The position numbers and the translations under genes are program-made. The notes below the pieces were generated by a model that made no database searches, was not told where the DNA came from, and worked only from the letters and a program-made list of their open reading frames with translations. DNA of 64,000 bases from Georgenia satyanarayanai (GTDB lineage: Bacteria; Actinomycetota; Actinomycetes; Actinomycetales; Actinomycetaceae): positions 62,001 through 126,000 of the forward strand of contig NZ_VUKC01000004.1 in assembly GCF_009193135.1 (NCBI RefSeq). The letters run 5' to 3'. Shown here in pieces: positions 50,397 through 58,085 of the stretch (its first letter is position 1; each line of letters begins with the position of its first letter).

Positions 50397-50638
50397 GCCC
50401 CCATTGTCACCGCGGCGGCTGTGCGCCCGGGCACGGGGACCGCGTCGGTCTCGTGGGATGGGACACGGAGCTCGGCCGCACTCGCCGGCTGTCCCTGCGT
50501 GCCGCCGGCCGGCAGGAGCCGGCCGGTGAGGACGTGCATGGTGACGAGGACGGCGAGGGCCAGTGCCGCGAGCGCGGCGCCGACGGCGATGGCGCCGGCG
50601 AGCTCGGGCAGGCGGCTGCGGGGACGGTCGGTGCTCAC
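50393..50638 (-). CDS. Small single-pass membrane protein
   Basis: An 81-residue protein with one hydrophobic helix (about 13-35, AGAIAVGAALAALALAVLVT) after a basic start and a polar tail. No family is recognised. Its TGA overlaps the ATG of the thioredoxin-NHL gene, so it is translationally coupled and may tether or serve that protein. Confidence 0.6.
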   Translation of the reverse strand: MSTDRPRSRLPELAGAIAVGAALAALALAVLVTMHVLTGRLLPAGGTQGQPASAAELRVPSHETDAVPVPGRTAAAVTMGA

Positions 50639-50723
50639 CGGACGATCCTCCCCGGGCGGGGTGCGAGCTCGCGTCGGCCTCGCGGCTGACGTTCACGGAC
50701 CCGGGTCCACCCGTGGTCGGACC

Positions 50724-52397
50724 TCAGGGCAGGCGTAGCTTGCCCGCGTGGTGGACGTGGAACCACCGGTAGCCGTACCCGTCCAGGGCCAGCTCGGCCG
50801 CGCCGTCGTCGTCGAGGACGAGGCGCTCGTCGCCGAGCAGGCTCTCGAGGAAGGACCCGGCCGGCGCGTCGACCTGCAACGGGACGGTGCGCGCCTCCCC
50901 GCCGAGGTTGTGGACGGCGACGACCATCCGTCCGTCCCACGCGACGCAGTGCGCGAGGACCTCGGGGTGGGGCTGGTCGAGGACGTGGAACGTGCCGCGG
51001 CCGAGCTCGGGATGGGAGCGGTAGGTCTGGACGAGGCGCCGCACGAAGGTCCACATCGAGTCCGGGTCGCGCATCTGGTCCCACGCGTTGACGAACTCGG
51101 GGCCGTAGCCGCCGGGCACCGGGCGGGCGACGAGCTTGGCGGGCGCGGCGGTGGAGAACGCGCCGTTGCGCTCCGGTGACCACTGCATCGGGGTGCGCAC
51201 CGCCATGCGCCCCTCGGCGGCGAGGTCCTCGCCCATCCCGATCTCCTCGCCGTAGAAGAGCGAGGGCGTGCCGGGCAGGGAGAACAGCAGGGAGTAGACG
51301 AGCCGGATGCGGCGCGGGTCCCCGTCCATCATCGGCGGCACGCGGCGCTTGAGGCCGCGCCCGTAGATCTGCATCTCCTCCTCGGGGCCGAAGGCGGCGA
51401 AGACCTCGGCCCGCTCCTCCTCGGTGAGCTTGTCGAGGGTGAGCTCGTCGTGGTTGCGCACGAACGTCGCCCACTGGCAGTCCTCGGGGATCTCCGGGCG
51501 GGCGAGCAACGCCTCGGTGAGCGGCCCGGCGTCCCCGCGGGCGAGGGAGAGGTAGAGCTTCTGCATGGTGATGAAGTCGAACATCATGTGGAGCTGCTGG
51601 CCGTCACCGAAGTACGTCGCCTGCTCCTCGTGCGGGACGTTGACCTCGCCGAGGAGGACGGCGTCGCCGCGGCGGCGGGAGAGGAAGGCCCGGATGTCCT
51701 TGAGGTGGTCGTGGGGGTGGGCCATCGCATCGGCGTCCGCGCCGGTCATGCCGACGTCCTCGAGGAAGAAGGGCACGGCGTCGACCCGGAAGCCGTCGAT
51801 CCCGAGCTCGAGCCAGAAGCCGACGACCTTCATGATCTCGTCGCGCACCTTGGGGTTGGCGACGTTGAGGTCGGGCTGGTGGGAGTAGAAGTGGTGGAGG
51901 TACCACTCCTCGGTCTTCTCGTCGAAGGTCCAGATGCCGCCCTCCTTGTCCGGGAAGACGGCCATGTCGGAGGTGTCCGGCGGCTCCTCCGCGCGCCACA
52001 CGTAGTAGTCGCGGAACGGGTTGTCCGTCGACCGGCGGGCGGCCTTGAACCACGGGTGCTGGTCGGAGGTGTGGTTGATGAGGAGGTCGACGATGACCCG
52101 CATGCCGCGGTCCTTGGCGGTGCGGACGAGCTCGACGGCGTCGCCCAGGCTTCCCAGGCGCGCGTCGACCCCGTAGAAGTCGGTGACGTCGTAGCCGTCG
52201 TCGCGGTCCGGGGTGGGGTAGAAGGGCATGAGCCACAGGCACGTGACGCCGAGCTGGGCGAGGTAGTCGATCCGGTCGACGAGGCCGGCGAGGTCTCCCA
52301 CGCCGTCGCCGTCGGAGTCGAAGAAGGTCTCGACGTCGAGGCAGTAGATGACGGCGGTCTTCCACCACTGGTCGGAGGTCTCGGTGATGCGGGTCAT
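50724..52397 (-). CDS. GH13 enzyme, trehalose-synthase-like alpha-amylase family
   Basis: A 557-residue cytosolic protein; the ATG follows GGGAGAC. It opens KTAVIYCLDVETFFDSDGDG, then GDLAGLVDRIDYLAQLGVTC, the pattern of trehalose synthase (GH13_16). Catalytic residues: Asp in GIDGFRVDAVPFFLED, Glu in VLLGEVNVPHEEQ and Asp in FVRNHDELTLDKL. The C-terminal beta-domain ends HHAGKLRLP. Trehalose synthases interconvert maltose and trehalose; closely related members have other alpha-glucosidic activities. No maltokinase domain is fused. The LLM oxidoreductase further along (55146) is often seen near such genes in actinobacteria. Confidence 0.88.
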   Translation of the reverse strand: MTRITETSDQWWKTAVIYCLDVETFFDSDGDGVGDLAGLVDRIDYLAQLGVTCLWLMPFYPTPDRDDGYDVTDFYGVDARLGSLGDAVELVRTAKDRGMRVIVDLLINHTSDQHPWFKAARRSTDNPFRDYYVWRAEEPPDTSDMAVFPDKEGGIWTFDEKTEEWYLHHFYSHQPDLNVANPKVRDEIMKVVGFWLELGIDGFRVDAVPFFLEDVGMTGADADAMAHPHDHLKDIRAFLSRRRGDAVLLGEVNVPHEEQATYFGDGQQLHMMFDFITMQKLYLSLARGDAGPLTEALLARPEIPEDCQWATFVRNHDELTLDKLTEEERAEVFAAFGPEEEMQIYGRGLKRRVPPMMDGDPRRIRLVYSLLFSLPGTPSLFYGEEIGMGEDLAAEGRMAVRTPMQWSPERNGAFSTAAPAKLVARPVPGGYGPEFVNAWDQMRDPDSMWTFVRRLVQTYRSHPELGRGTFHVLDQPHPEVLAHCVAWDGRMVVAVHNLGGEARTVPLQVDAPAGSFLESLLGDERLVLDDDGAAELALDGYGYRWFHVHHAGKLRLP

Positions 52398-52519
52398 CGC
52401 TCGTCTCCCTGGAGGTGGGGCGGGTCGGGTCCTGTGTACCGGTGGAGGGGCGCCACGGCATCCGGGGCGCCTCCGACGGCACGGGCGCCAGGGGAGGTGG
52501 TGCCGCGAGACCCAACGAC

Positions 52520-53068
52520 CTAGCCGACGGCGGCAGCGTCCCGCAGCAGCGGTGGACACGCGGTGCCGGGTGTGGCGAGCGCCTCGACGTGCCACGGCTC
52601 GTTCTCGTAGACGAGGCAGAGGCCGAACTCGGCCCCGTGGTCGGCGAGCCAGTCGCGTGACTCGGCCGGGCCGACGTCGATCGCCGTGCCCTGCACGTGC
52701 GCCGACTGCTCCGGGGGGAGCACCCACCGGCGGGCGGCCTCGGGGGAGCCGTGCTCCTCGACCGCCTCGTCGAGCAGGCGCTGCTGCTCCGCCGCGGTGC
52801 GGGCACCGGACGTGACGCGCAGCGGGTAGCCGGCCTCGGCGGCGGCGGCCTGCGCCCGGAGGAAACGGGCCGCCAGCTCCGGGTCGAGGCCGGCGAGCTC
52901 GGGCTGGTCACCGGCGGGGACGTCGACCGGCGCGCGGTCGCGCGCCTCGTGGGCCACGGCGCCCAGCGGGCCGGGTCGGCCGAGCAGCGCGACGACGACG
53001 ACCGCCGCGACGACGACGAGGACGAGCAGCCGGCGATGGGCCTGGGTGGCGTGCTGTGGAGTGGTCAC
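52520..53068 (-). CDS. VanY-type D-alanyl-D-alanine carboxypeptidase
   Basis: A 182-residue protein from a GTG, with an N-terminal hydrophobic segment (about 13-34) as signal or anchor. The metallopeptidase M15 site is clear: SAHVQGTAIDVG supplies the zinc His and Asp (S-x-H-x-x-G-x-A-x-D), and EPWHVEA supplies the catalytic Glu and third ligand His. RVTSGARTAAEQQRL is a family block. It removes the terminal D-Ala from cell-wall stem peptides outside the membrane. Sequence upstream of the GTG is repetitive and not coding-like, so longer starts are rejected. Confidence 0.9.
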   Translation of the reverse strand: MTTPQHATQAHRRLLVLVVVAAVVVVALLGRPGPLGAVAHEARDRAPVDVPAGDQPELAGLDPELAARFLRAQAAAAEAGYPLRVTSGARTAAEQQRLLDEAVEEHGSPEAARRWVLPPEQSAHVQGTAIDVGPAESRDWLADHGAEFGLCLVYENEPWHVEALATPGTACPPLLRDAAAVG

Positions 53069-53194
53069 CCCACGAGCCTCGCCGGGGCGGACGCCCCGCC
53101 GCGTCGGTCCGGTGGTGGACCGTGCGTCGGCCCGGCGGTTGACCGCGGGCCCGCCGGGTGGGACCAGGGGTGGACCCGCGCGGACCTCTGCGGA

Positions 53195-53337
53195 GGGGCG
53201 GACGTGGTGCGGAGACGGGGGGGGGGGGGGACGGGGGGGGGGAGGGGGCGGGGCACCCCCCCCCCCCGCCCCCCCGGGGGGGCCCCGGGGGGCCCCCGCG
53301 CGTCCCGCGGCGGTGGGGCGGACGTGGTGCGGAGACG
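53195..53337. repeat. 23-bp direct repeat flanking a G-run/C-run block
   Basis: GGGGCGGACGTGGTGCGGAG (+ACG) occurs at 53195-53217 and again at 53315-53337, 120 bases apart. Between the copies is about 90 bases of G-runs followed by C-runs. The second copy runs into a perfect hairpin; the first turns into G-runs exactly where that hairpin would begin. This looks like an assembly artefact at a structure-blocked site rather than natural sequence. Confidence 0.6.
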
Positions 53338-53372
53338 TCAAGCTGAGTCACCGGGTGACTCAGCTTGACGTC
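53334..53372. terminator. Perfect 18-bp hairpin
   Basis: GACGTCAAGCTGAGTCAC, loop CGG, GTGACTCAGCTTGACGTC. It lies directly after the degraded ABC ATPase fragment on the minus strand, where a terminator of that former operon would be. Confidence 0.8.
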
Positions 53373-53373
53373 C

Positions 53374-53538
53374 CCGCGGCGCCCGCAGCACCCGCTCCCC
53401 GGTGCCGGGCTCGGCGAGGTTACCGCGGTCGAGCACGGCGATCCGGCCGGCATGCCGACGACGGCGAGGTCGTGGCTGATGGTGAGCGTCGCGAAGCCGA
53501 GGCGCTCCGGCAGCTCGGCGGCGGTCGTCCCGGACGAC
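53374..53538 (-). pseudogene. Degraded C-terminal fragment of an ABC transporter ATPase
   Basis: On the minus strand one frame reads ELPERLGFATLTISHDLAVV, which contains the switch His region (SHDLAVV) of oligopeptide-type ABC ATPases. After a frameshift near 53453 the next frame continues RIAVLDRGNLAEPGTGERVL, the normal sequel (the hydrophobic strand, then G-x-L-x-E-x-G, then the APR end). Walker A, signature and Walker B are missing. Start and most of the gene are gone, and the remnant abuts the SRPBCC stop. It is a relic, not expressed protein. Confidence 0.7.
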
Positions 53539-53550
53539 GGGCGGCACGCC

Positions 53551-54033
53551 TCAGGACGTCGGTGCGTCCATCGACCTGCCGGTCTCGACGAGGGTCTTGA
53601 GCCCAGACAGCGCCCACGGCCAGCCGCCGCCACCACCCTGCGGGTCGCCGCCGCCGTTGAGCTCCTCGGCCTGGTCGGGCGCGGCGGTGACATCGTGGGT
53701 GAGGACGACCTTGGTCTGGCCGTTGGGGTACTCCGTCAGCTCCCAGGTGAGCCGGGTGGCCGGCGCCCCGGGCCGCCAGGTCGGGCTCCAGGACAGGACG
53801 AGGAGGCGGGGCGGGTCGATCTCGACGACCTCGCCCTCGACGGCCACTGGGCCCATGCCGAAGGCGACCATGTCCGGGGTGGAGAGGTTGCGGTAGGTCC
53901 CCCCGGGCCGCGGGTCGAGCTCGACCTCCCCGCCGTAGCCCCACTGCGTCGTGCTCTCGGAGGTGGTGATGGCGTCCCAGATCCGCTGGGCCGGAGCGTT
54001 GATGTAGATGGTGTGGATGACGTCGGTGCTCAT
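53551..54033 (-). CDS. SRPBCC (AHSA1/START-like) domain protein
   Basis: A 160-residue protein with the AHSA1-like pattern: VIHTIYINAPAQRIWDAITT, TTQWGYGGEVELDPRPGG and LLVLSWSPTWRPG, then LTWELTEYPNGQTKVVLTHD. It forms a helix-grip hydrophobic cavity for a small ligand. Its ATG overlaps the stop of the ArsR-type repressor by 4 bases, a very common actinobacterial pair whose ligand is usually unknown. Expression should follow the repressor's own operator. Confidence 0.9.
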   Translation of the reverse strand: MSTDVIHTIYINAPAQRIWDAITTSESTTQWGYGGEVELDPRPGGTYRNLSTPDMVAFGMGPVAVEGEVVEIDPPRLLVLSWSPTWRPGAPATRLTWELTEYPNGQTKVVLTHDVTAAPDQAEELNGGGDPQGGGGGWPWALSGLKTLVETGRSMDAPTS

Positions 54034-54371
54034 GACTGGTCCTTGTCCTCGAGTCGTTGCTTGAGATCGATGAGGGCGTCGGCGGTGCGCGCCCTGTCGG
54101 CGTACTTGCCGATCCACCGGCGGTGGATCTGCTGGACCGGTACCGGGTTGAGGTAGTGCTCCTTGACCCGGCCGACCTTGCGGGTGGTCACCAGTCCTGC
54201 CGCTTCGAGCAGCCGCAGGTGCTTGGCCACACCGAACCGCGTCATCTCGACGTGCTCGGTGACGACGGCCTCGAGCTCCCCGAGCGCGCGGCCGTCGCGC
54301 TCGAAGAGGGCGTCAAGAAGCAGTCGGCGGACCGGGTCCGCCAGTGCCTTGAACACGAGGTCCTCGTCCAC
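54030..54371 (-). CDS. ArsR/SmtB-type winged-helix repressor
   Basis: A 113-residue regulator from a GTG that lies where transcription should start (leaderless). DEDLVFKALADPVRRLLLDA is the typical N-terminus, and HVEMTRFGVAKHLRLLEAAG the recognition helix. The wing is LVTTRKVGRVKEHYLNPVPV. No metal-binding Cys pair is visible, as in the SRPBCC-linked subgroup. It is co-translated with the SRPBCC gene. An inverted repeat between its -35 and -10 elements indicates autoregulation. Confidence 0.93.
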   Translation of the reverse strand: MDEDLVFKALADPVRRLLLDALFERDGRALGELEAVVTEHVEMTRFGVAKHLRLLEAAGLVTTRKVGRVKEHYLNPVPVQQIHRRWIGKYADRARTADALIDLKQRLEDKDQS

Positions 54372-54377
54372 ACCCGC

Positions 54378-54407
54378 ATAATAGGTGACTAACAGGTCAC
54401 CTAACAA
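54378..54407 (-). promoter_or_regulatory. Leaderless promoter of the ArsR/SRPBCC operon
   Basis: On the minus strand TTGTTA (54402-54407) and TATTAT (54378-54383), 18-base spacing, with the GTG start codon 7 bases after the -10. It is the clearest promoter in the window. Confidence 0.75.
54383..54402. promoter_or_regulatory. ArsR operator AGGTGAC-N6-GTCACCT
   Basis: Perfect 7-bp arms occupying the spacer between -35 and -10, and overlapping the stop codon of the upstream alpha/beta hydrolase. A bound repressor would block polymerase. Confidence 0.75.
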
Positions 54408-55104
54408 GACCGCCGTGGACCTCGGCGGCGTAGCGGTCGAGCAGCGCGGCCAGCTGGCCCGGGTGGCTGAGGGCGGCGAGGTGGCCGCCGTCGATGTCGT
54501 CGGGCACGATCCCGAGGCGCTCGCGGGCGATACGGTGCTGGAAGTCGCGGGGGAAGAGGCGGTCGTCGCGGCCGGTGACGACGCGGGTGGGCACGTCCGG
54601 CCACGCGGCGAGCGGCCACGGGTCGGCGAAGGGACGGCCGGACTGGTCACGGTCCCGCTCGCCCTCCTCGGAGAGCAGCTCGGGCGGGACGTCGTGGCCG
54701 TAGAGCACCGCGTCGTCCTGGAGGTCCGCCTCGCTCAGCCCGATGCTCCGGGCGTGCTCGACCATCGCCTCGTGCTGCCCCGTCACCCGCCACCAGTCCC
54801 CGCCGGTCTCGCCCGGGACCGGGACCATGGCGTTGTGCAGGACGAGGAGGCGGACCGGGAGGCGCTCGCAGAGGAGCGGCGCGGTGAGGGCACCCATCGA
54901 CAGGGCGACGACGGCGACATCCTCCGCACCGGGCGGGACGGCGGCGACGGCAACATCGGTGTACGCGGCCAGGCCGGCGTCGTCGTCGCCGGCGGGAAGG
55001 TCGACCGGCACGGCGCGGTGCCCCCGGGCCTCGAGCTCCCGGGCGACGAGGTGCCAGACCCAGGCGGAGCCGCCGGCACCGGGGAGCAGCATGAAGGTGA
55101 CCAT
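54397..55104 (-). CDS. Alpha/beta-fold hydrolase (esterase/MenH-like)
   Basis: A 235-residue cytosolic hydrolase. FMLLPGAGGSAWVWHLVARE holds the oxyanion loop, VVALSMGALTAPLL the nucleophile Ser (S-M-G, about 70), TRVVTGRDDRLFP the acidic residue and IDGGHLAALSHP the catalytic His. The size and short lid resemble methyl-esterase/salicylate-esterase-like members. The substrate is unknown. It is 41 bases downstream of the LLM oxidoreductase in the same direction, so the pair may be an operon; the ArsR promoter begins inside its 3' end. Confidence 0.9.
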   Translation of the reverse strand: MVTFMLLPGAGGSAWVWHLVARELEARGHRAVPVDLPAGDDDAGLAAYTDVAVAAVPPGAEDVAVVALSMGALTAPLLCERLPVRLLVLHNAMVPVPGETGGDWWRVTGQHEAMVEHARSIGLSEADLQDDAVLYGHDVPPELLSEEGERDRDQSGRPFADPWPLAAWPDVPTRVVTGRDDRLFPRDFQHRIARERLGIVPDDIDGGHLAALSHPGQLAALLDRYAAEVHGGLVR

Positions 55105-55145
55105 GGGAGGGCAGACCGGCGCGCCCCCCGAAAGTCACCGGGCGC

Positions 55146-56108
55146 TCAGCCCCGCAGCGCCGGCAGCAGCTCGCGCTCGGCGAGGGCGAGGAAGGGGGCC
55201 TGGTCCTGGCCGACGTGGTGGAGGTACACCTCGTCGAAGCCGAGCTCCTCGTACTCGCGCAGCTGCTCGACCAGCCCGGCCACCGAGTCGGTGACGACGA
55301 CGGCGCCGGCGACGACCTCGTCGGGCACGTAGCGGCCGACCTTGTCGAAGTCCTCGGGTGTGGCGGTGTCGTGCGCGATCGGCTCGGGGAAGGTGTTGTT
55401 CTGCCACTGGTCGCGCGCGATGTCGCGGGCCTCCGCCATCGTCGGGGCGATCGAGACGTGCACCTGGAGGGCGAGCGTGCCCTCCCCGCCGGCCTCCCGG
55501 TAGGCGCCGACGATCTCGCGCATCGCGTCGAGCTCGCTGTTGATCGTGATGAGCCCGTCGGCCCAGCGCGCGGCACGGGCGGCGGTGCCGGGGGACAGGG
55601 CGGGGCCCATGAGCGCCGGCGGCTCGGGCGGGAGGGTGTAGAGGCGCGCGCGCTCGACGGTCACGTGCCGGCCGCGGAAGGTGACCTCCTCCCCGGCGTG
55701 CAGCCGCCGGATGACCTCGACGCACTCCTCGAGGCGCTCCTGGCGCAGGTCCTTGCCGATCCACTTGTCGCCCGTGATGTGCTCGTTCATGTTCTGCCCG
55801 CTCCCCAGCGCCACCCAGAACCGGCCGGGGAACATCTCGGCGAGCGTCGCGGAGGCCTGCGCGACGATCGCCGGGTGGTAGCGCTGCCCGGGGGCGTTGA
55901 CCGCACCCAGGCGCAGGGTCGTCGTGGCGAGCGCGGCGCCCAGCCACGACCACGTGAACCCGGAGTGCCCCTGCCGCACCGACCACGGAGCGAAGTGGTC
56001 CGAGCACATGGCCATGTCGAAGCCGGCGCGTTCGGCCTGCTGGACGTCCCGGAGGAGCTGGGAGGGGGCGATCTGCTCGTGCGAGGCGTGGAATCCGTAG
56101 CGGGGCAT
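55146..56108 (-). CDS. LLM-class flavin-dependent oxidoreductase (TIGR03885-like)
   Basis: A 320-residue bacterial-luciferase-like TIM barrel. It starts MPRYGFHASHEQIAPSQLLR, a distinctive N-terminus of the non-F420 TIGR03885-type group. MAMCSDHFAPW, FWVALGSGQNMNEHITGDKW and TLPPEPPALMGPALSP are further marks. The C-terminus has VTDSVAGLVEQLREYEELGF and EVYLHHVGQDQ. It probably uses FMN; the substrate is unknown. It is divergent from the penicillin-binding lipoprotein with 80 bases between the starts. Confidence 0.9.
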   Translation of the reverse strand: MPRYGFHASHEQIAPSQLLRDVQQAERAGFDMAMCSDHFAPWSVRQGHSGFTWSWLGAALATTTLRLGAVNAPGQRYHPAIVAQASATLAEMFPGRFWVALGSGQNMNEHITGDKWIGKDLRQERLEECVEVIRRLHAGEEVTFRGRHVTVERARLYTLPPEPPALMGPALSPGTAARAARWADGLITINSELDAMREIVGAYREAGGEGTLALQVHVSIAPTMAEARDIARDQWQNNTFPEPIAHDTATPEDFDKVGRYVPDEVVAGAVVVTDSVAGLVEQLREYEELGFDEVYLHHVGQDQAPFLALAERELLPALRG

Positions 56109-56188
56109 GGTTCCTGTCTAGCGTGCGCGCCCCGGTCCGGCACGCGGAGCCTTGCCCGTGGTGCGCGCGCCCGGGAATACTCGGCCCG

Positions 56189-58081
56189 GTGATCCGGCGC
56201 CTCGTTCCTGCCTGTGCCCTGCTCCTGCTCCTCACCGCCTGCTCGGGCCCCGAGGACGACGGCCTCGACGGTGCCGCCTCCGCCCTGGCCGCGGCCCTGG
56301 CCGAGCGCGGCCTGGACGGCGTCACGCTCACCGACCCGGCCGCCGCCGAGTCCTTCGCCGAGCTCGTCGCCCCGCTCGCCGGGTACGACGTCGCGGTGGA
56401 GGCGCAGGAGGTGACGCGCGGGGAGGAGGACGGCACGGCCAGCGTCGACCTCGCGTGGTCGTGGACCGTCGAGGACCACGAGTGGGACTACACGACGACG
56501 GCGGAGCTCGTCGAGCAGGAGGACGACGGCGGCTGGGCCGTGGCCTGGCGGCCCGACGTCCTCGTCCCCGGCCTTTCGGAGGGTGAGCACCTCGAGGTGA
56601 CCCGCACGCTGCCCGAGCGCGCCGACGTCCTCGGCGCGGACGAGGAGGTCATCGTCACCGAGCGGCCCGTCGGCCGCTACGGCCTGGACAAGACGCTCGT
56701 CGAGGCCGACGAGGTGGGGGAGCGGGCCGAGCAGGTCGCCGAGGCTCTCGGCGTCGACCCCGCCGCCTTCCGTGAGCGCGCCGAGGCGATGGGAGCGAAG
56801 GCCTTCGTCGAGGCGATCGTCCTGCGCCCCGAGGACGCCGAGGACGCCGTCGGCGAGGACTTCGCCGACATCCCCGGCGCGCGCGTCGTCGAGGACAGCA
56901 TCCCGCTCGCCCCCACCCGCGAGTTCGCCCGCGAGCTGCTCGGGCGGGTCGGGCCGGCGACGGCGGAGGTCGTCGAGGCCTCCGAGGGACGCGTCCGGGC
57001 GGGTGACGACGTCGGCCTGTCCGGCCTCCAGGCCACCTTCGAGGACCAGCTGCGCGGGACGCCCGATGTCGAGGTCGCCGCCGTCGACGCCGCCGACGCG
57101 CGCCGCACCCTCTTCGAGGGCCGGGGCACCGAGCCGGAGGACCTGCGCCTCACCCTGGACGTCGACGTCCAGCAGGCCGCGGAGGAGGTCCTCTACTCCA
57201 GCGAGGACACCGAGGGCTCCGCGAGCGCGATCGTCGCGCTTCGTCCCTCCACCGGTGAGGTCCTCGCCGCCGCGAACGGCCCGGGCAACGAGGGCCTCAA
57301 CGCCGCGACCGCCGGCCAGTACGCACCCGGCTCGACGTTCAAGGTCGTCACCTCTCTCGCCCTCCTGCGGGCCGGCCTGGAGCCCGACGACGCGGTGACG
57401 TGCTCGGAGAGCCTCACCGTCGACGGCCGTGAGTTCACCAACTACGACGACTACCCGGCCTCCGCCCTCGGCGAGGTGCCCTTCCGCACGGCCCTGGCCC
57501 ACTCGTGCAACACCGCGCTCATGGACCAGCGCGACCTCCTCGAGGACGGCGACCTCGCCGCGGCCGCGGAGGCGCTGGGCCTCGGGGCCGAGCGTGAGCT
57601 CGGCTTCCCCGCCTACCTCGGGCAGGTGCCGGCGCCGGAGGGCGAGACGGAGCGCGCCGCCTCGCTCATCGGGCAGGGCCGCGTGCTGGCCAGCCCCCTC
57701 GCGATGGCGACGGTCGCGGCGTCGGTGCAGGCGGGCCACGCCGTCCTCCCGCAGCTCGTCGTCGGCGCCGTCCCGGAGGCCGCCGAGCCGGCCGAGCCGC
57801 TCACCGAGGCCGAGGCCGAGCAGCTGCGCGAGCTCATGGGGGCGGTCGTCGCCGAGGGGTCGGGCGTCATCCTCCAGGACGTCCCGGGCGAGCCGGTCCT
57901 CGCGAAGACCGGCACCGCCGAGTACGGCTCCCCGGACGAGGGCGGCGCGCACGAGACGCACACGTGGATGATCGCCGCCCAGGGGGACCTCGCCGTCGCC
58001 GTCCTCGTCGAGACCGGCGTCTCCGGCGCCCAGACCGCCGGGCCGATCCTCGAGGAGCTCCTCACCGCCCTCGCGGGCTGA
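56189..58081 (+). CDS. Penicillin-binding transpeptidase, lipoprotein (PBP2a/MecA-like layout)
   Basis: A 630-residue protein from a GTG, with lipobox LLTACSG, so anchored outside. About 25-135 is the NTF2-like MecA N-terminal domain, and 140-300 the dimerisation/pedestal domain. The transpeptidase runs from about 320: GSTFKVVTSL (nucleophile Ser and Lys, about 388), SCNTALMDQR (S-x-N) and KTGTAEYGSP (K-T-G). It crosslinks peptidoglycan. Class B PBPs of this form are standard in actinobacteria, and this need not mean beta-lactam resistance. A shorter signal is favoured over an upstream ATG that would place 22 polar residues before it. Confidence 0.92.
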   Translation: MIRRLVPACALLLLLTACSGPEDDGLDGAASALAAALAERGLDGVTLTDPAAAESFAELVAPLAGYDVAVEAQEVTRGEEDGTASVDLAWSWTVEDHEWDYTTTAELVEQEDDGGWAVAWRPDVLVPGLSEGEHLEVTRTLPERADVLGADEEVIVTERPVGRYGLDKTLVEADEVGERAEQVAEALGVDPAAFRERAEAMGAKAFVEAIVLRPEDAEDAVGEDFADIPGARVVEDSIPLAPTREFARELLGRVGPATAEVVEASEGRVRAGDDVGLSGLQATFEDQLRGTPDVEVAAVDAADARRTLFEGRGTEPEDLRLTLDVDVQQAAEEVLYSSEDTEGSASAIVALRPSTGEVLAAANGPGNEGLNAATAGQYAPGSTFKVVTSLALLRAGLEPDDAVTCSESLTVDGREFTNYDDYPASALGEVPFRTALAHSCNTALMDQRDLLEDGDLAAAAEALGLGAERELGFPAYLGQVPAPEGETERAASLIGQGRVLASPLAMATVAASVQAGHAVLPQLVVGAVPEAAEPAEPLTEAEAEQLRELMGAVVAEGSGVILQDVPGEPVLAKTGTAEYGSPDEGGAHETHTWMIAAQGDLAVAVLVETGVSGAQTAGPILEELLTALAG

Positions 58082-58085
58082 GGAC

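Noticed and set aside
53069-53341. N-terminal extension of the VanY-type protein and other frames through the G/C-run block
   Set aside because: The extra sequence is only Pro/Gly/Arg low complexity, and the GTG at 53068 directly precedes the membrane segment.
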